A DNA stretch of 64,000 bases, taken from Budorcas taxicolor (Eukaryota; Chordata; Mammalia; Artiodactyla; Bovidae). This document shows positions 10,621-22,790 of this stretch, piece after piece (position 1 is the first letter of the stretch; the number at the start of each line of letters is the position of its first letter). Location of the stretch: contig NC_068913.1 in NCBI RefSeq assembly GCF_023091745.1, positions 11,426,001-11,490,000 on the forward strand, written 5' to 3'. The position numbers and the translations under genes are program-made. Under the pieces are notes generated by a model, which did not search any database, was not told the DNA's origin, and saw nothing but the letters and a program-made list of their open reading frames with translations.

Positions 10621-13293
10621 AGTATTGCAGTAATCCAAGTCTATACCCTGACCAGGAAAAGTCTGTGCTGAAGAAGCTGCAGTCGAACGGTTCTATGAAG
10701 ACCTACGAGACCTTTTAGAACTAACACCCAAAAAAGATGTGCTTTTCTTTATAGGGGATTGGAATGCAAAAGTAGGAAGTCAAGAAATAACTGGAGTAAC
10801 AGGCAACTTTGGCCTTGGAGTACAGAATGAAGCAGGGCAAAGGCTAATAGAGTTCTGCCAAGAGAATGCTCTGGTCATAGCAAACACCCTCTTCCAACAA
10901 CACAAGACTGCACACATGGACATCACCAGATGGCCAACACTGAAATCAGAGTGATTATATTCTTTGCAGCCAAAGATGGAGAAGCTCTATACAGTCAGCA
11001 AAAACAAGACCAGAGGTTGACTGTAGCTCAGATCATGAACTCCTTGTTGTCAAATTCAGACTTAATTTGAAGAAAGTAGGGGAAACCGCAAGACCATTCA
11101 GGTATGACCTAAATCAAATCCCTTACATTTATAGAGTGGAAGTGAGAAATAGATTTAAGGGACTAGATCTGATAGAAAGAGTGCCTGATGAACTATGGAT
11201 GGAGGTTTGTGACATTATACCAAAGACAGGGATCAAGACCATCCCCAAGAAAAAGAAATGCAAAAAAGCAAAATGGCTCTCTGAGGAGGCCTTACAAATA
11301 GCTGAGAAAAAAAGAGAAGCAAAAAACAAAGGAGAAAACAAAACATATACCCATTTGAATGTAGAGTTCCAAAGAATAGCAAGGAGAGATAAGAAATCCT
11401 TCCTCAATGATCAGTGCAAACTAATAGAGGAAAATAATAGAATGGGAAAGACTAGAGATCTCTTCCAGAAAATTAGAGATACCAAGGGAACATTTCATGC
11501 AAAGATGGGCAAATAAAGGACAGAAATGGTCTTGACCTAACAGAAGCAGAAGATATTAAGAAGAGGTGGCAAGAATACACCGAAAGTGAAAGTGAAAGTG
11601 AAGTCGTGTCCGACTCTTTGCGCCCCTGTGGACTGTAGCCCACCATGCTCCTCCATCCATGGGATTTTCCAGGCAAGAGTACTGAAGTGGGTTGCCATTT
11701 CCTTCTCCAAGAATACACCGAAGAGCTATACCAAAAAGATCTTCACGACCCAGATAATCACCATGGTGTGATCACTCATACTCACCTAAAGCCAGACATC
11801 CTGGAATGTGAAGTCAAGTGGGCCTTAGGAAGCATCACTATGAGCAAAGTTAGTGGACATGATGGAATTCCAGTGTGCTATTTCAAATCCTGGAAGATGA
11901 TGCTGTGAAAGTGCTGCACTTAATATGCCAGCAAATTTGGAAAATTCAGCAGTGGACACAGGACTGGAAAAGGTCAATTTTCATGCCAATCCCAAAGAAA
12001 GGCAATGCCAAAGAATGCTCAAACTACTGCACAATTGCACTCATCTTACACGCTAGTAAAGTAATAACGCAAAATTCTCCAAGCCAGGCTTCAGCAATAC
12101 GTGAACTGTGAACTTCCAGATGTTCAAGCTGGTTTTAGAAAAGGCAGAGGACCAGAGATCAAATTGCCCACATCTGCTGGATCATCAAAAAAGCAAGAGA
12201 GTTCCAGAAAAACATCTATTTCTGCTTTCTTGACTATGCCAAAGTCTTTGACTGTGTGGCTCACAATAAACTGTGGAAAATTCTGAAAGGGATGGGAATA
12301 CCAGACCACCTGACCCGCCTCTTGAGAAACCTGTATGCAGGTCAGGAAGCCACAGTTAGAACTGGACATGGAATAACAGACTGGTTCCAAATAGGAAAAG
12401 AAGTACATCAAGGCTGTATATTGTCACACTGCTTATTTAACTTATATGCAGAGTACATCGTAAGAAACGCTGGGCTGGAAAAAGCACAAGCTAATGTCAA
12501 TAACCTCAGATATGTAGATGCCACCACCCTTATGGCAGAAAGTGAAGAAGAACTAAAGAGCCTCTTGATGAAAGTGAAAGAGGAAAGTGAAAAAGTTGCT
12601 TAAAGCTCAACATTCAGAAAACGAAGATCATGGCATCTGGTCCCATCACTTCATGGCAAATAAATGGGGAAACAGCGGAAACAGTGTCAAGAGTTCATTT
12701 TTCTGGGCTCTAAAATCACTGCAGATGGCGAGTGCAGCCATGAAATTAAAAGACGCTTACTCCTTGGAAGGAAAGTTATGACCAACCTAGACAGCATATT
12801 AAAAAGCAGAGACATTACTTTGCCAACAAAGGTCCGTCTAGTCAAGGCTATGGTTTTTCCAGTGGTTATGTATGGATGAGAGTTGGACTATAAAGAAAGC
12901 TGAGTGCAGAAGAATGGGTGCTTTTGAACTGTGGTGTTGGAGAAGACTCTTGAGAGTCCCTTGGACTGCAAGGAGATTCACCCAGTCCATCCTAGAGGAG
13001 ATCAGTCTTGGGTGTTCATTGGAAGGACTGATGCTGAAGCTGAAACTCCAATACTTTGTCCACTTCATGTGAAGAGCTGACATTTGAAAAGACCCTGATG
13101 CTGGGAAAGATTGAGGGCAGGAGGAGAAGGGGACGACAGAGGACGAGATGGTTGGATGACATCATCAACTCGATGGACATGGGTTTGAGTAGACTCCGGG
13201 AGTTGGTGATGGACAGGGAGGCCTGGCGTGCTGCGGTTCATGGGGTCACAAAGAGTCGGACATGACTGAGCGAATGAACTGAACTGAACTGAA
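10621..13293 (+). mobile_element. BovB (RTE) LINE nested in L1
   Basis: It reads in order the endonuclease end (FIGDWNAKVG, 10739-10954), the linker (11067-11516), the reverse transcriptase (12256-12603) and the C-terminus (12780-13265), ending in AACTGAACTGAACTG. The frames are broken by stops and shifts. The YADD-type catalytic motif has become YVDA, so this copy is dead. It lacks the 5' end of ORF2. Confidence 0.93.
11585..11708 (-). mobile_element. Bov-tA SINE nested in the BovB
   Basis: Antisense SINE flanked by a perfect 14-bp target-site duplication AAGAATACACCGAA (11571-11584 and 11709-11722). It interrupts the BovB frame. Confidence 0.95.
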
Positions 13294-16200
13294 GCCTGAC
13301 TAGAGGTTTGTAAATTTTTTTATTTTTAAACACACACACACACACACACAGACTCATACACAGCTCTTGGTATTATTGATTTTCTCTAGTGTTTTTTCCA
13401 TCTCTATTTTCATTATTTCACCTATGATCTTATTATTTCCTTCCTCCTTCTGCATTTGGGTTTTGTTTGTTCTTCTTTGAATAATTCTTTTAGGTGATTG
13501 GTGTAATGGTTTACTTGAGATTTTTCTTATTTCTTGAGGTAGACTTCTATCACTGTGAACTCCCCTCTTAGAACTGCTTTTGTTAGGTTGTAGTTTCTTT
13601 TTTTTTTGTCTCGAGGTATTTTCTGATTTCTTCTTTGATTTCATTGTTGACCCATTGGTGTTTTGGTAAAATGTTTAGTTTTCATGCATTCATCCTTTTC
13701 CCATTTTTCTTTCTGTGGTTGATTTCTAGTATTATACCATTGTAGTCAGAGAAGATGCTTGAAATAATCTCTATCCTCTTTAATGTGTTGAGACTTGTTT
13801 TGTGACCTAGTATGTGGTCCATTCTAGAGAATGTTTCATGTGCATTTGAAAAGAATGTGTATTCCACTTTTTTTTGTATATAGTGTCCTATAGCTATTAA
13901 TTAAGTCCACCTGGTCTGGTGTATCATGTAGGACCGCTGTTGCCTTCTTGACATTTTTGTCCAGATGATCTGTCCATTAATGTTGGTGGAGTGCTATTGT
14001 TTTCTCCCTTTATGTCTGTTAGCATTTGTTTTATATATTTATGTGCTCCTATATTGATTGCATATATGTCAATGAGTATAATATCCTCTTGTTGTATTGA
14101 TCCATTTATCATTATCTAATACCCTTATTTATCTTTCTTTATGACTTTTGTTTTAAACTCTATTTTGTTTGATTTGAGTATTGCTACCTCTGCTTTCTTA
14201 TAATTTCCATTTGCTTTGCATGAAATATATTTTCCCATTCCCTCACTTTTATGCTGTGTGTGTCTTTCACCCTGAAGTGAGAGTCTTGTTGGTGGCATAT
14301 TGTAGATTCTTATTTCTTTAATCCAGTCTGCTACTGTATGTCATTTGATTGTAGCTCTTATTCCATTGTGACTTAAAGTAACTCTTGGTAGGTATGTACT
14401 TATTGCCATTTTAAACTTTGCTTATGTAGTTTACTCATTTCTTCTTCTGTTTGTTTTTATTTTTGTGGTTTGATGATTTTCTTTTGTAGTATGCTTAAGT
14501 TCCTTCTCTTTTGGTTTTTGTGAATCTGTTGTATGTGTTTGATTTGTGGTTAACCTAGTTTTCAAGTATGTTACCCATGATTATACCCACTTGCTTTAAA
14601 CTGACAGTTATACAAGTTCAAACAGATTCTAAAAATCTAATTTTTATACTTCTCTCCCCACACTCTGCAGTTTTGATGTCTTGCTTCATATCTTCATGCT
14701 TATCCGTTTGCTGTTTATTGTAATAGTTATAATCACTTTTACAAAAATTTTTTGTTTGTTTTTTAAACTATGTACTGGTTTATTTAAATATCCTCAAATC
14801 TTTTATTCATTTGCCTTTCTTATCATGATTTTCCACTTCCTATAGATTCTTGCTTCTTTTCTATTTTGAGAAGACCTTTCAGTATTTCTTTTAGGGTAGG
14901 TTTAGTATTACTGACTTCTTTAAGTTTTAGCTTACCTGTGAAATTTTTTTATTTCACCTTCTATTTTAAATGATAATCTTGCTGGACAGAATAGTGTAGT
15001 TTACAGTATTTCCCTCTCATGACTTTGAATATATCAAGCCACTCCCTTCTGGCCTGCAAAGTTTCTGCAGAGAAATCAGTTGATAGCCTTATGAGAGTTC
15101 CCTTATAACTTAATCTTTATTTTTCTCTTGCTGTCTTCAGAATCCTCTCTTTAACTTTTGCATTTTAATTATGATGTGTCTTGCTACAGATCTGTTTGGG
15201 TTCATATCATTTTGGATTCTCTGTATTTCCTGTACTCGAATATCTATTTCCTTCTTTACATTTGGAAAGTTTTCAGCCATAATTTCTCCCAATACCTTTT
15301 TGATCCCCGCTTTTTTGTCTCTTTCTTCGGGAAGTCCTATTATTAAGTGTAAGTTAGCACACTTTAGATTATCACATAGACCCCATATATTGCTATCCAC
15401 AGCACGATTTCCATTATTCTGTTTTGCAGATCACTTATTTGTTCTTCTTTGTCATATAGTGCTATTCATTGCTTCTAGATTGGTTTTTATTTCAGCAGTT
15501 GAATTGTTTGATTGACTAATCTTTATAGTTTTTAGTTCATTGTTACAGTGAGCTACATTTTTATCAATAACCTTTCTTAATTTCTTTAGCATTTTTATTG
15601 CTTGCTTTTTGAACCCAGGGTCCGGTAGACTATTGAGGTCTGTTTCATTATTTTTTTCAGGGGATTTCTCTTGTTCTTTGGATTAAAAGTAGTTTCTCTG
15701 CTTTTTCATTTTACTTAACTCTAAGTCTCCCAGAATTTAGGAGAAATAGTTATCTCCTGTGGTCTTAAAGGGGTGTTTTTATGTGAGAGCATCCCTGTGA
15801 ATACTATGTGTTTTCAGTATTTTGGGTGTAAAGGTTGGTTTTGGTATAGATAACAACCACGTCTTTCTTCAGAGTGTGCTGACTGTTATCCCTTGCTAGG
15901 GAGTGTGATTGATGTTGTGTTTAGAGATTGTGCTGGATGTGAAGTGGGGCTTCCTCTGTGGCTGTCATTGCCCTATTAGGGATGGGATCTGCTCCCCAGC
16001 TGTTGGAGGAGAAGCTCTGCAGGCCCAGTTTGATCAGACTCCATTGCCCTTGTTTGTGTGCCTTGCTCCAAAGGAGATGATTGCTAAAGCAAGGGAGGCA
16101 CATGTGGTCACAGCAAACCTATGTGCTGCCTATGTAGGCATCTGCAGTTCCACACAGAAGAAACCCAAGGTTGCATCCCTTCCGCTGTTGTGTTTGTCCC

Positions 16201-16375
16201 AAATCTAGTGCAAGGCTATGGTGTGTAGTAGCCTAGTGCTGGGGTCAGGGAATTAGAGCTGCAAGAACTGAGGTGGCTCTGCAGCTGCCTGGGCTCTGGA
16301 CTGCCCCTGTGGCAGTCTTCCCCCAGGACCTGTCTGCCCCAGATGTATGCATTCAGTAAAATTGTTCTCAAAACC
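13294..16375 (-). mobile_element. L1 LINE, 5' half (ORF2 5' part, ORF1, 5' UTR)
   Basis: It continues the L1 interrupted at 10620. The minus frame at 15137-15400 reads ORF1-type sequence (IMAENFPNVKKEIDIRVQE, NPNRSVARHIIIKMQK). GC-richer sequence at about 15.9-16.37 kb fits an L1 5' UTR. Without the insertions the element is about 6 kb, close to full length. Confidence 0.85.
13330..13350. repeat. (AC)n microsatellite
   Basis: A CA run just beyond the BovB 3' tail, within the L1 remainder. Confidence 0.9.
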
Positions 16376-16379
16376 CTAA

Positions 16380-16770
16380 CCTTATTTTTGTGGAACTTGA
16401 CAAGCTGATTTTTCAAACTGCTTGGACAAACAAAAGGCCAAGAACAGTTATGACACTCTTGAAGGAGGAAAATCAAGTGGGAGGACTTGCTTGTTTGATA
16501 TTAAGACTCATTATGAAGCCACAGCAATTAAGGGGATATGGAATTGGTACAAGAGTATACAAATGGATCAGTAGAAAATATAGAAGTCCCAGAAACAGAC
16601 ATTTGATTATGACATACAGATACTTGATTTATGAAAAAGATGGGACTTTGTAGTTTTGGGGAAAAACTGATCTTTTCAATAATGGTGCTAGAACAACTGG
16701 ACAACTATTTAACTAGAAAATATGAAAGATATATCCAGAATGTAGTAAGGAGAGATAAGGAGATGGAAAT
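16380..16770 (+). mobile_element. Old L1 ORF2 fragment
   Basis: The plus frame reads WTNKRPRTVMTLLKEENQVG and YRYLIYEKDGTL, a diverged L1 RT C-terminal region, in the opposite orientation to the neighbouring L1. Confidence 0.75.
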
Positions 16771-16876
16771 TATAAGTCAGCACATGGAAAATTTAATGGG
16801 CTAACATATATCTAATTAGAGGTTCAAAAGGAAAAAGTGAAGACAATGAAGCAAAAGCAATATTTTAAAAATAATG

Positions 16877-17217
16877 AGGGCTTCCCTGGTAGCTCAGTGG
16901 TAAAGCATTCACCTGCCAATGCAGGTTCGATCCTTGGTCTGGGAAAATCCCACATGCTGCAGAGCAGCTAAGCCCATGCACCACAACTACTAGGCCTGTG
17001 CTCTGGAGCTTGGGGGCCACAACTGTGGAGCCATGTGCCACAAGTACCAAAGCCCTTGCACCCAGAGCTCATGCTCTGCAACACAGAAGCCACGGCAATG
17101 AGAAGCCCCCGCACCACAACTGGAGAGGAGCCCCCACGCGCAGCAACTAGAGGAAAAGCCTGTGCAGCAACAAAGACCCAGCACAGCCAAAAATAAATAC
17201 ATAAAATTATGAAAAAA
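16877..17217 (+). mobile_element. CHR-type tRNA-derived SINE
   Basis: GGGCTTCCCTGGTAGCTCAG head with B-box GGTTCGATCC, the CHR body (CCACAACT blocks), and an AAAATAAATACATAAA tail. Perfect 12-bp flanking duplication TTAAAAATAATG (16865-16876, 17218-17229). Confidence 0.95.
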
Positions 17218-17229
17218 TTAAAAATAATG

Positions 17230-17629
17230 GCTAAGAATGTTCCAGAACTGATGAAAAAGATGAATCCACAGATCCATGATGTACAACAATACCCATGATG
17301 TACAACAATACCCAAAACAGAATAAATAAAAAGCTTTATCCTAAAATTATAGAACATTATAAGCAATGAAAATATCACGAGAGCAACCAGATGGGAGGGA
17401 ACACTGAACAAAAAGGAATACCAAAATGAGAAAAGAATTCCTAGCAACTTTGGTGAACGTCACCATCAATGTAGAATTGAATATCCAGTCTAAATATATT
17501 GATAATCAAATAGATGAATGGAAAAAGGAACCAATTTGTTAAAAAAAAAAAGAAACAAAACTTAATTGTTCTTTATGTAAGATGATTCTAAAGTATAAGA
17601 TCACAGAAAGGTTGACATTAAGAGGATGA
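17230..17629. other. Intergenic, probably diverged L1
   Basis: AT-rich plus-sense sequence with weak L1 resemblance (for example AACAAAAAGGAATACCAAAA). It includes a tandem duplication of the 19-bp unit CATGATGTACAACAATACC near 17276-17313. Confidence 0.4.
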
Positions 17630-17880
17630 GATCCATGCATATATGGACCTTCATCTATGACAAAGATGGCATTAAGAATAATGGGGAAAGAATGGCTTTT
17701 GATTCTGGGTCAACTGGGAATCCATACAGAAAGGGAAAGATTTTTGACCCCCTATCTTGCCATCCTCAAAAGTCAGTCTTAGGTGGACTATGGATTTAAA
17801 TGTGAAAAGTAAAACAGTAAGACTTCTAAGTACATGATATTAAGAGGATGTCTCCATGACATGAGAACAGAGAGTGAATT
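17630..17880 (+). mobile_element. Old L1 ORF2 fragment
   Basis: GACAAAGATGGCATTAAGAA, TTTTGACCCCCTATCTTGCC and GTGGACTATGGATTTAAATG are typical of old L1 ORF2. Confidence 0.65.
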
Positions 17881-17885
17881 CTTTT

Positions 17886-18075
17886 TACTATTACTTTTTA
17901 TATTGAAGTATAGTTGATTTACACTATCATTTTAGTTTTAAAAAGTCTACAACAAAGTGATTTGGTTATATATATGTATATATTCTTTTAAAAAATTATT
18001 TTCCATTATAATTTATCACAAGATATTGAATATAGTTCCCTGTGCTATGCAGTGAATCCTTACTGTTTATCATAA
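17886..18075 (-). mobile_element. L1 3' UTR fragment
   Basis: Same antisense 3' UTR as at 7.7 kb: GTATAGTTGATTTACACTAT through TATAGTTCCCTGTGCTATGC. Confidence 0.8.
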
Positions 18076-18295
18076 TGTATTATTTTGATTAAAGGAGAAT
18101 GAATTCTTAAGTGGACAGAAAAAGCATTGTTTGTGATAGTAATAGATTGGCAATAACATAGAGGTCCATAATAGGATACATATTAAATTATATTATTTCC
18201 ATGCATAGATCTAACTTCAATAGAACCATAACCACACCAGACTGGACTGGGGTTTAATCAGTACACTTTTGGCTTTTGCTTGAACTGAGTATTAG

Positions 18296-18508
18296 TGAAG
18301 TGAGTGAGTCACTCAGTCGTGTCCAGCTCTTTGCAACCCCATGGACTATATAGCCTGCCAGGCTCTTCTGTTCATGGAATTCTCCAGGCAAGAATACTGG
18401 AGTGGGTAGTCGTTCCCTTCTCCAGGGTATCTTCTCGACACAGGAATCAAACTGGGGTCTCCTGCATTGCAGGCAAATTCTTTACCGTCTTTGCTACCAG
18501 CGAAGCCC
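18296..18508 (-). mobile_element. Bov-tA SINE
   Basis: Antisense SINE ending TACCAGCGAAGCCC. Confidence 0.93.
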
Positions 18509-18516
18509 AAATATAA

Positions 18517-18692
18517 TCGACTCTTTGCTGCCCCGTGGACCATAACCCACCAGGCTCCTCTGTCCATGGGATTCTCCAGGCAAGAATACTGGAGTGGGTA
18601 ACCGTTCCCTTCTCCAGGGGATCTTCCCAACCCAGGGATCAAACCCAGGTCTCCTGCATTGCAGGCAGATTCTTTACCATCTGAGTCACCTA
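18517..18692 (-). mobile_element. Second Bov-tA SINE in tandem
   Basis: Antisense SINE starting at CGACTCTTTGCTGCCCC and ending TTACCATCTGAGTCACC. It follows the previous copy after 8 bp. Confidence 0.92.
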
Positions 18693-19109
18693 TCTGCTCA
18701 CTGAACTTTAACAAAACACCTGAGTATTAAAGATTATTAAAATAGTCCTTGTCCAGATGATTTCTACTCAAAGTTTCTCAAAATGTATGGCTTAAGGCTT
18801 TAATTATAATCTCAATTATGGCTGAGCCCAAGTAATTGGGTCTATAATTTTCTATTTCTACAAGGTGTTTTGTCACATTGTAGGAGAAAAACCACCTGAT
18901 TGGAGCTGGGCCTTTGGCTGGAGGAACCAGTCAGTCTGCAGCAAGAGAACCAAGGGAATAAATCCTCAATCTCACTCTCCACTTATTTTGTGCTGCTGTT
19001 CCCGTTGGCTGAGCCCAGGGGAAGCCAAAGAGCATGAGAAACATTTGACGATGTCCATATAGTTCAGACCCGAGGGCAGAAAGCAGAATCAGAAATTTCA
19101 AAAGGGTCA
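18693..19109. other. Intergenic, no recognised feature
   Basis: Unique sequence. A 65-codon plus frame at 18865-19062 has no domain I recognise. Confidence 0.55.
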
Positions 19110-19460
19110 TAAATGTTTCCTAACTCTGTATGTCCACCAAGTAGTAGAATCCATTTCCCCACCTCTTGAGTCTCAGGTTGGCCATGTGACTTATTTTTGG
19201 ATAATGGAGTATTAGCAAACATGACGCAAGCAGAGTTTTGACAGATACTGGAACTTACGAACTGGCTTCTCAACACTGGGCTCGCCTATTGGATGATGAG
19301 AGACATTTGACTTGTCGCTCCAGCTTTTAACCAGCCAACACTCCAAAGCAGAGTGACCCACCTGACCACAAATTCGTGGGGGAACCTTGCCAGGGCTATC
19401 AGAGGAACTGTTCAGCTGACCCAACCCTGAATGGCTAACCCAGAATTGTGAGTAAACTGC
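19110..19460 (+). mobile_element. MLT1-type MaLR LTR (degenerate)
   Basis: It follows the MLT1 order: CCACCTCTTGAGTC, GGCCATGTGACTTATTTT, GATGATGAGAGACA, CACCTGACC, and TTGTGAGTAAACTGC near the end. Strongly diverged solitary LTR of an old endogenous retroviral-like family with no coding part. Confidence 0.55.
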
Positions 19461-19462
19461 AA

Positions 19463-19556
19463 GGAATTCCTTGGCAGTCCAATGGTTAGGACCTTACTCT
19501 CACTGCTGAAGGCCTGGGTTCAATCCCTGGTTGGGGAACTAAGATCCCACAAGCTG
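19463..19556 (+). mobile_element. CHR-type SINE head fragment
   Basis: AATTCCTTGGCAGTCCAATG, GGGTTCAATCCCTGGTTGGG and AAGATCCCACAAGCTG are the tRNA-derived head of a CHR SINE. Confidence 0.8.
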
Positions 19557-19574
19557 TTTACATTGCCAGATCAA

Positions 19575-20395
19575 TTTCAAGATAAGTATATCAAGTTCCC
19601 TAAAATCTCTTGCTTATACTTCAATAAGTATTGAATTAAATTTATAAATTAATTTGGGAAAAAATGATGTATTTATGTCATTACGTCTCCCTAGTTAATA
19701 ATGTTATATAGCTCTATTTCTATTGGGAATGATATGTTTCCTATGTTTCTTCTTTCAGTTTTTAAAATATTGGTATATAGGAATACTACTAATCTTTGTA
19801 TGTTGATTTTGTATCCAGCAATTTGATTGGGCTCTCTTATTAGCTCTAATAACTTTACACATTCTCCTGGATATTCTATAGGGACAATATAATAAATATT
19901 GGCAATTTTTGTTTCTTCTTTTCCACTTTTCTGACTTTTGCTTATTGTTATGGTCTTAATACATTTGTTAAGCCCTTCAGCACCATGTGGAGAAATGACA
20001 GCTGCTATCTATCTTATTACTTTAATCTGCTAATGTGGTATATTAATAGATTTTCTTTATTGAACATGTGGCATTTCTTGGATAAATCAGACTTGGTCAT
20101 GATAGATTACTTTTTCTGAATTAAATATAACATTTACTCAGAATTTTTATGCTTTTAAGAGTAATTTTGCTAACAGTTTCCCTTTTTTGTACTGTTCCTG
20201 TTCAATTTTACTGTCAAGGTTATACCATGCTCGTAAAACAAACTGGGTAGCATACGAATTATCTGCTTCTTAAAGCATTTTGAATATTATAGGAATAATC
20301 TATTTCCTAAAGGTTCTGTAAAATTTGCTTCGTCATTGCTCATGCATTTGATTTAATGGTTATTGGTTTGTCCAAATTTTTTTTTCTTCTTGAGA
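19575..20395 (-). mobile_element. Old L1 ORF2 fragment
   Basis: Antisense L1 landmarks: TTGATTTTGTATCCAGCAAT, TTAGCTCTAATAACTTTACAC and CATTTCTTGGATAAATCAGAC. Confidence 0.75.
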
Positions 20396-20567
20396 CATGT
20401 GGGGGAGTAACTGCTTTCTCTTGACCTCAGGTTTCCATGTGGAAGAAACTACTCATGCAATGCCCTTGGCCTTGAGTCTCCTCCACTATACCTCCTCTAT
20501 AGACAAGACAAGAGTTGGATGACAGATGAGCTCAGCTCCTTTTGGGAGCTGGGTGAGCCATAGACCA
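20396..20567. other. Intergenic, no recognised feature
   Basis: Short unique stretch before a SINE tail. Confidence 0.5.
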
Positions 20568-20612
20568 TATGGTCACAAAGAGTCATACACGACTGAAGCA
20601 ACTTAGCATGCA
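20568..20612 (+). mobile_element. Bov-tA/BovB 3' tail fragment
   Basis: TGGTCACAAAGAGTCATACA followed by CGACTGAAGCAACTTAGC is the 3' end shared by Bov-tA SINEs and BovB. Confidence 0.8.
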
Positions 20613-21159
20613 CGCTCGCGGTTGTCTTCCATAGAATAAGAGTGCTGCATAACTGCTGGGGGAGCCGAGGTTGTCCATCTGTGTGATGACAAAGTAATTA
20701 TGTCGAATTCATTGGTGAGTTATTACTAGTTCACTTAGCTGCACACCAAAACCACTATCTCTAAACTGCTTTACCAGTAACAATTGTGTCACTTTGACTC
20801 TTTTCTACTTGGTTATCGTTAATGATAAAGAACTTGGGAGGGGGAAAAAGGGTGTCATTCTTTGCCACAATTTGCAACATCTGGTGTACTGGCTGAACAT
20901 TTTGAAAAATAAATGCAACTAGAGAAATTGAGACTATGGGGTGGTGAGGGTTCATGTTTTATAGCTTTAGAGTTTTGACCTTGGTATTTTATAGCAGCCC
21001 AGATTGTGCAGTTGGCTTTTGTGGGGATAGCTTCCTCAAGTGGCTTTAGCTTTTGTGCTTTAGTAAGCACGGCAGACCTGGGGTCGTGATATTGATGGGT
21101 CATCATGGTTTATGGTAGTTGTATCCTCAGGTTTCTGGCTGTTTTTCTGAAAAAGGGTT
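20613..21159. other. Intergenic, no recognised feature
   Basis: About 550 bp of unique sequence. Open frames here are short and featureless. Confidence 0.5.
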
Positions 21160-21262
21160 GGTTTTTGTTTTCATTGTGGTAAAATATACGTAAAATTTAT
21201 CAGCTTAATCATTTTAAAGTGTACAATTAGTAGCATTATGTACATTTACATTGCTGTGTGTA
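21160..21262 (+). mobile_element. Old LINE 3' end fragment
   Basis: TTGTGGTAAAATATACGTAA through ATTATGTACATTTACATTGC resembles a common eutherian L1 3' segment. The subfamily is not assignable by eye. Confidence 0.45.
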
Positions 21263-21403
21263 ACAAAAGGGTTGTTTTTAAAAGATACAGAATTGGACAG
21301 GGTTGCTGGCTCTGGTCTCCACGTGAAGGCACCTACAGATTGACCATGAATACTGCCCCCAGTGTGGACTGGCATTGGAGGAGAAACTGACTCAGAAGTG
21401 AGA

Positions 21404-21425
21404 TGTGTGTGTGTGTGTGTGTGTG
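21404..21425. repeat. (TG)11 microsatellite
   Basis: Uninterrupted TG run followed by an AT/ACAT-rich tract (21426-21455). Confidence 0.95.
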
Positions 21426-21455
21426 AATATATATATACACATATATACACATATC

Positions 21456-22259
21456 AGGGAGTTAGAGCAACCCAAAGGAAGATTAGATGCTGGAGAAGCA
21501 ACTATGATGTCCCTTTCTTAGAGATAACAATGATGAATATCATACATTTTTGAAAAAACAAAATGAGACCCTGCATCATCATCTAGTGTGGTGGCTAGTA
21601 ACCACATGTGGCTATTTCAGTTTAGGTTTAATTAAATTAACATTTCACTCTTCAGTATACTGGCCACATTTCAAGTGCTGAGAAGCCACTGACTGGCTGA
21701 TTACCCTTAAGTGCTGACTCGCTTACTGAACAGTTCGGATATGAAACATTTACATTATCACAGAATATAAATCATAGTTAATATACCATGATTTGCTATC
21801 AAATATTTGAAAGTTAATCTTTCATGCCTGAAAAATATCCCACTGAATGATATGCCATCAATTATTTGACCATTCCTATGTGAATATTTTTAAGACGGAC
21901 ACACACAACTAAATAGCACTCTAAAAAGCTATAGGATATAGTCTCCCCCTCATTATCACAATCACTGAGAGTTTCATCTTAAATATTGCCAATTTGATAG
22001 GCAAAAATAGATCCCAACTTCTGTTATCTTAAATATTAATTAGCTGAACAGTGACCCAATGTAATTTGTTACAGAGCTGAAAGACACAGTGCAGCTTGGA
22101 CAAATTACTTCCTAGACTGTGAAAGAAGCGACGTGCGACAGGATGCACACGTGCTCCAGGTGGGTATCCCAGAAACATGGAACAAAGGGAGGACACGCAG
22201 AGCTGCAGGTGTTGGGAAACGGAGAGGGAGATAACCTGGATTTGGCTTAGAGGGTCGCT
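21456..22259. other. Intergenic sequence left of the CpG island
   Basis: Mostly unique, AT-rich, becoming GC-richer after 22100. No gene or clear repeat seen. Confidence 0.5.
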
Positions 22260-22790
22260 GATGTGAAGTCAGAGAGCTTCGGGTCACCTGGAGTTTCCCC
22301 TGGAGAGTGGTGAGAGGGGTCGCATGCCAAGAGTCCCGCGGCGGATGCGCCTGCTGTTCGGCTCGGTCGCAAGCCTGGCCCGCGGCGACAGGGGCCCGGC
22401 GCCTGGGCTCCGCCGCGCCCGCGCGTTTGTGAGCTGGCCCCGGGTCACACGAGCGCCCCCGGAGGGGCCGCGCGCCGGCCGCCGCGTGCGGAGCCGAGCG
22501 CGCGCGTCTGGGCCCTCGGCATGAGCACTGGCCTTTCCCAGGGAGACGGGCTCTGATTGAGCGGGTCGGCGGCGGCCCTGGCTTCCGGTTCTAAGGAGCA
22601 GCGGGAGGGGAAAGTCACTGGGTAGGGCTTGGCCCTCAGAGGTTCCCGCCCGCTAAGCCACCCTGGTGCACCCTGGCGGCCTCGTGCTCTGAGGTGCTGC
22701 TCCCCAGCCTGGTTTCGTGCCTGCGCGGTAAACGGCAGGCGATACGTGGGAGCGGCGGGGGTGGGGACAATGGCATTTAGTAACACGGAG
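22260..22790. promoter_or_regulatory. CpG island, probable promoter (orphan or LRRD1)
   Basis: This is the only CpG-dense stretch in an otherwise CpG-poor 64 kb, with many CGCG, GCCGCC and GGCGG groups at 22320-22520. It has no TATA box. An ETS-type site (CTTCCGGTT) lies near 22580. On the minus strand, CAG/GTGACC at 22288/22287 could end a first exon of LRRD1. On the plus strand, GCG/GTAAAC near 22727 and a TTTTGTTTCAG acceptor near 22863 could belong to a divergent transcript. No known protein start is present. Confidence 0.7.

Noticed and set aside
13330..13350. Direct-repeat arrays as possible CRISPR or satellite
   Set aside because: All short arrays here are simple dinucleotide or triplet microsatellites or SINE tails. 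No spaced identical repeats occur.
16968..17447. 159-codon minus frame across a CHR SINE
   Set aside because: It is the antisense of the SINE joined to unrelated flank; not a gene.
22324..22524. Arg/Ala-rich 66-codon frame in the CpG island, and the antisense 113-codon frame
   Set aside because: High GC content removes stop codons. Composition is low-complexity and no domain is visible.
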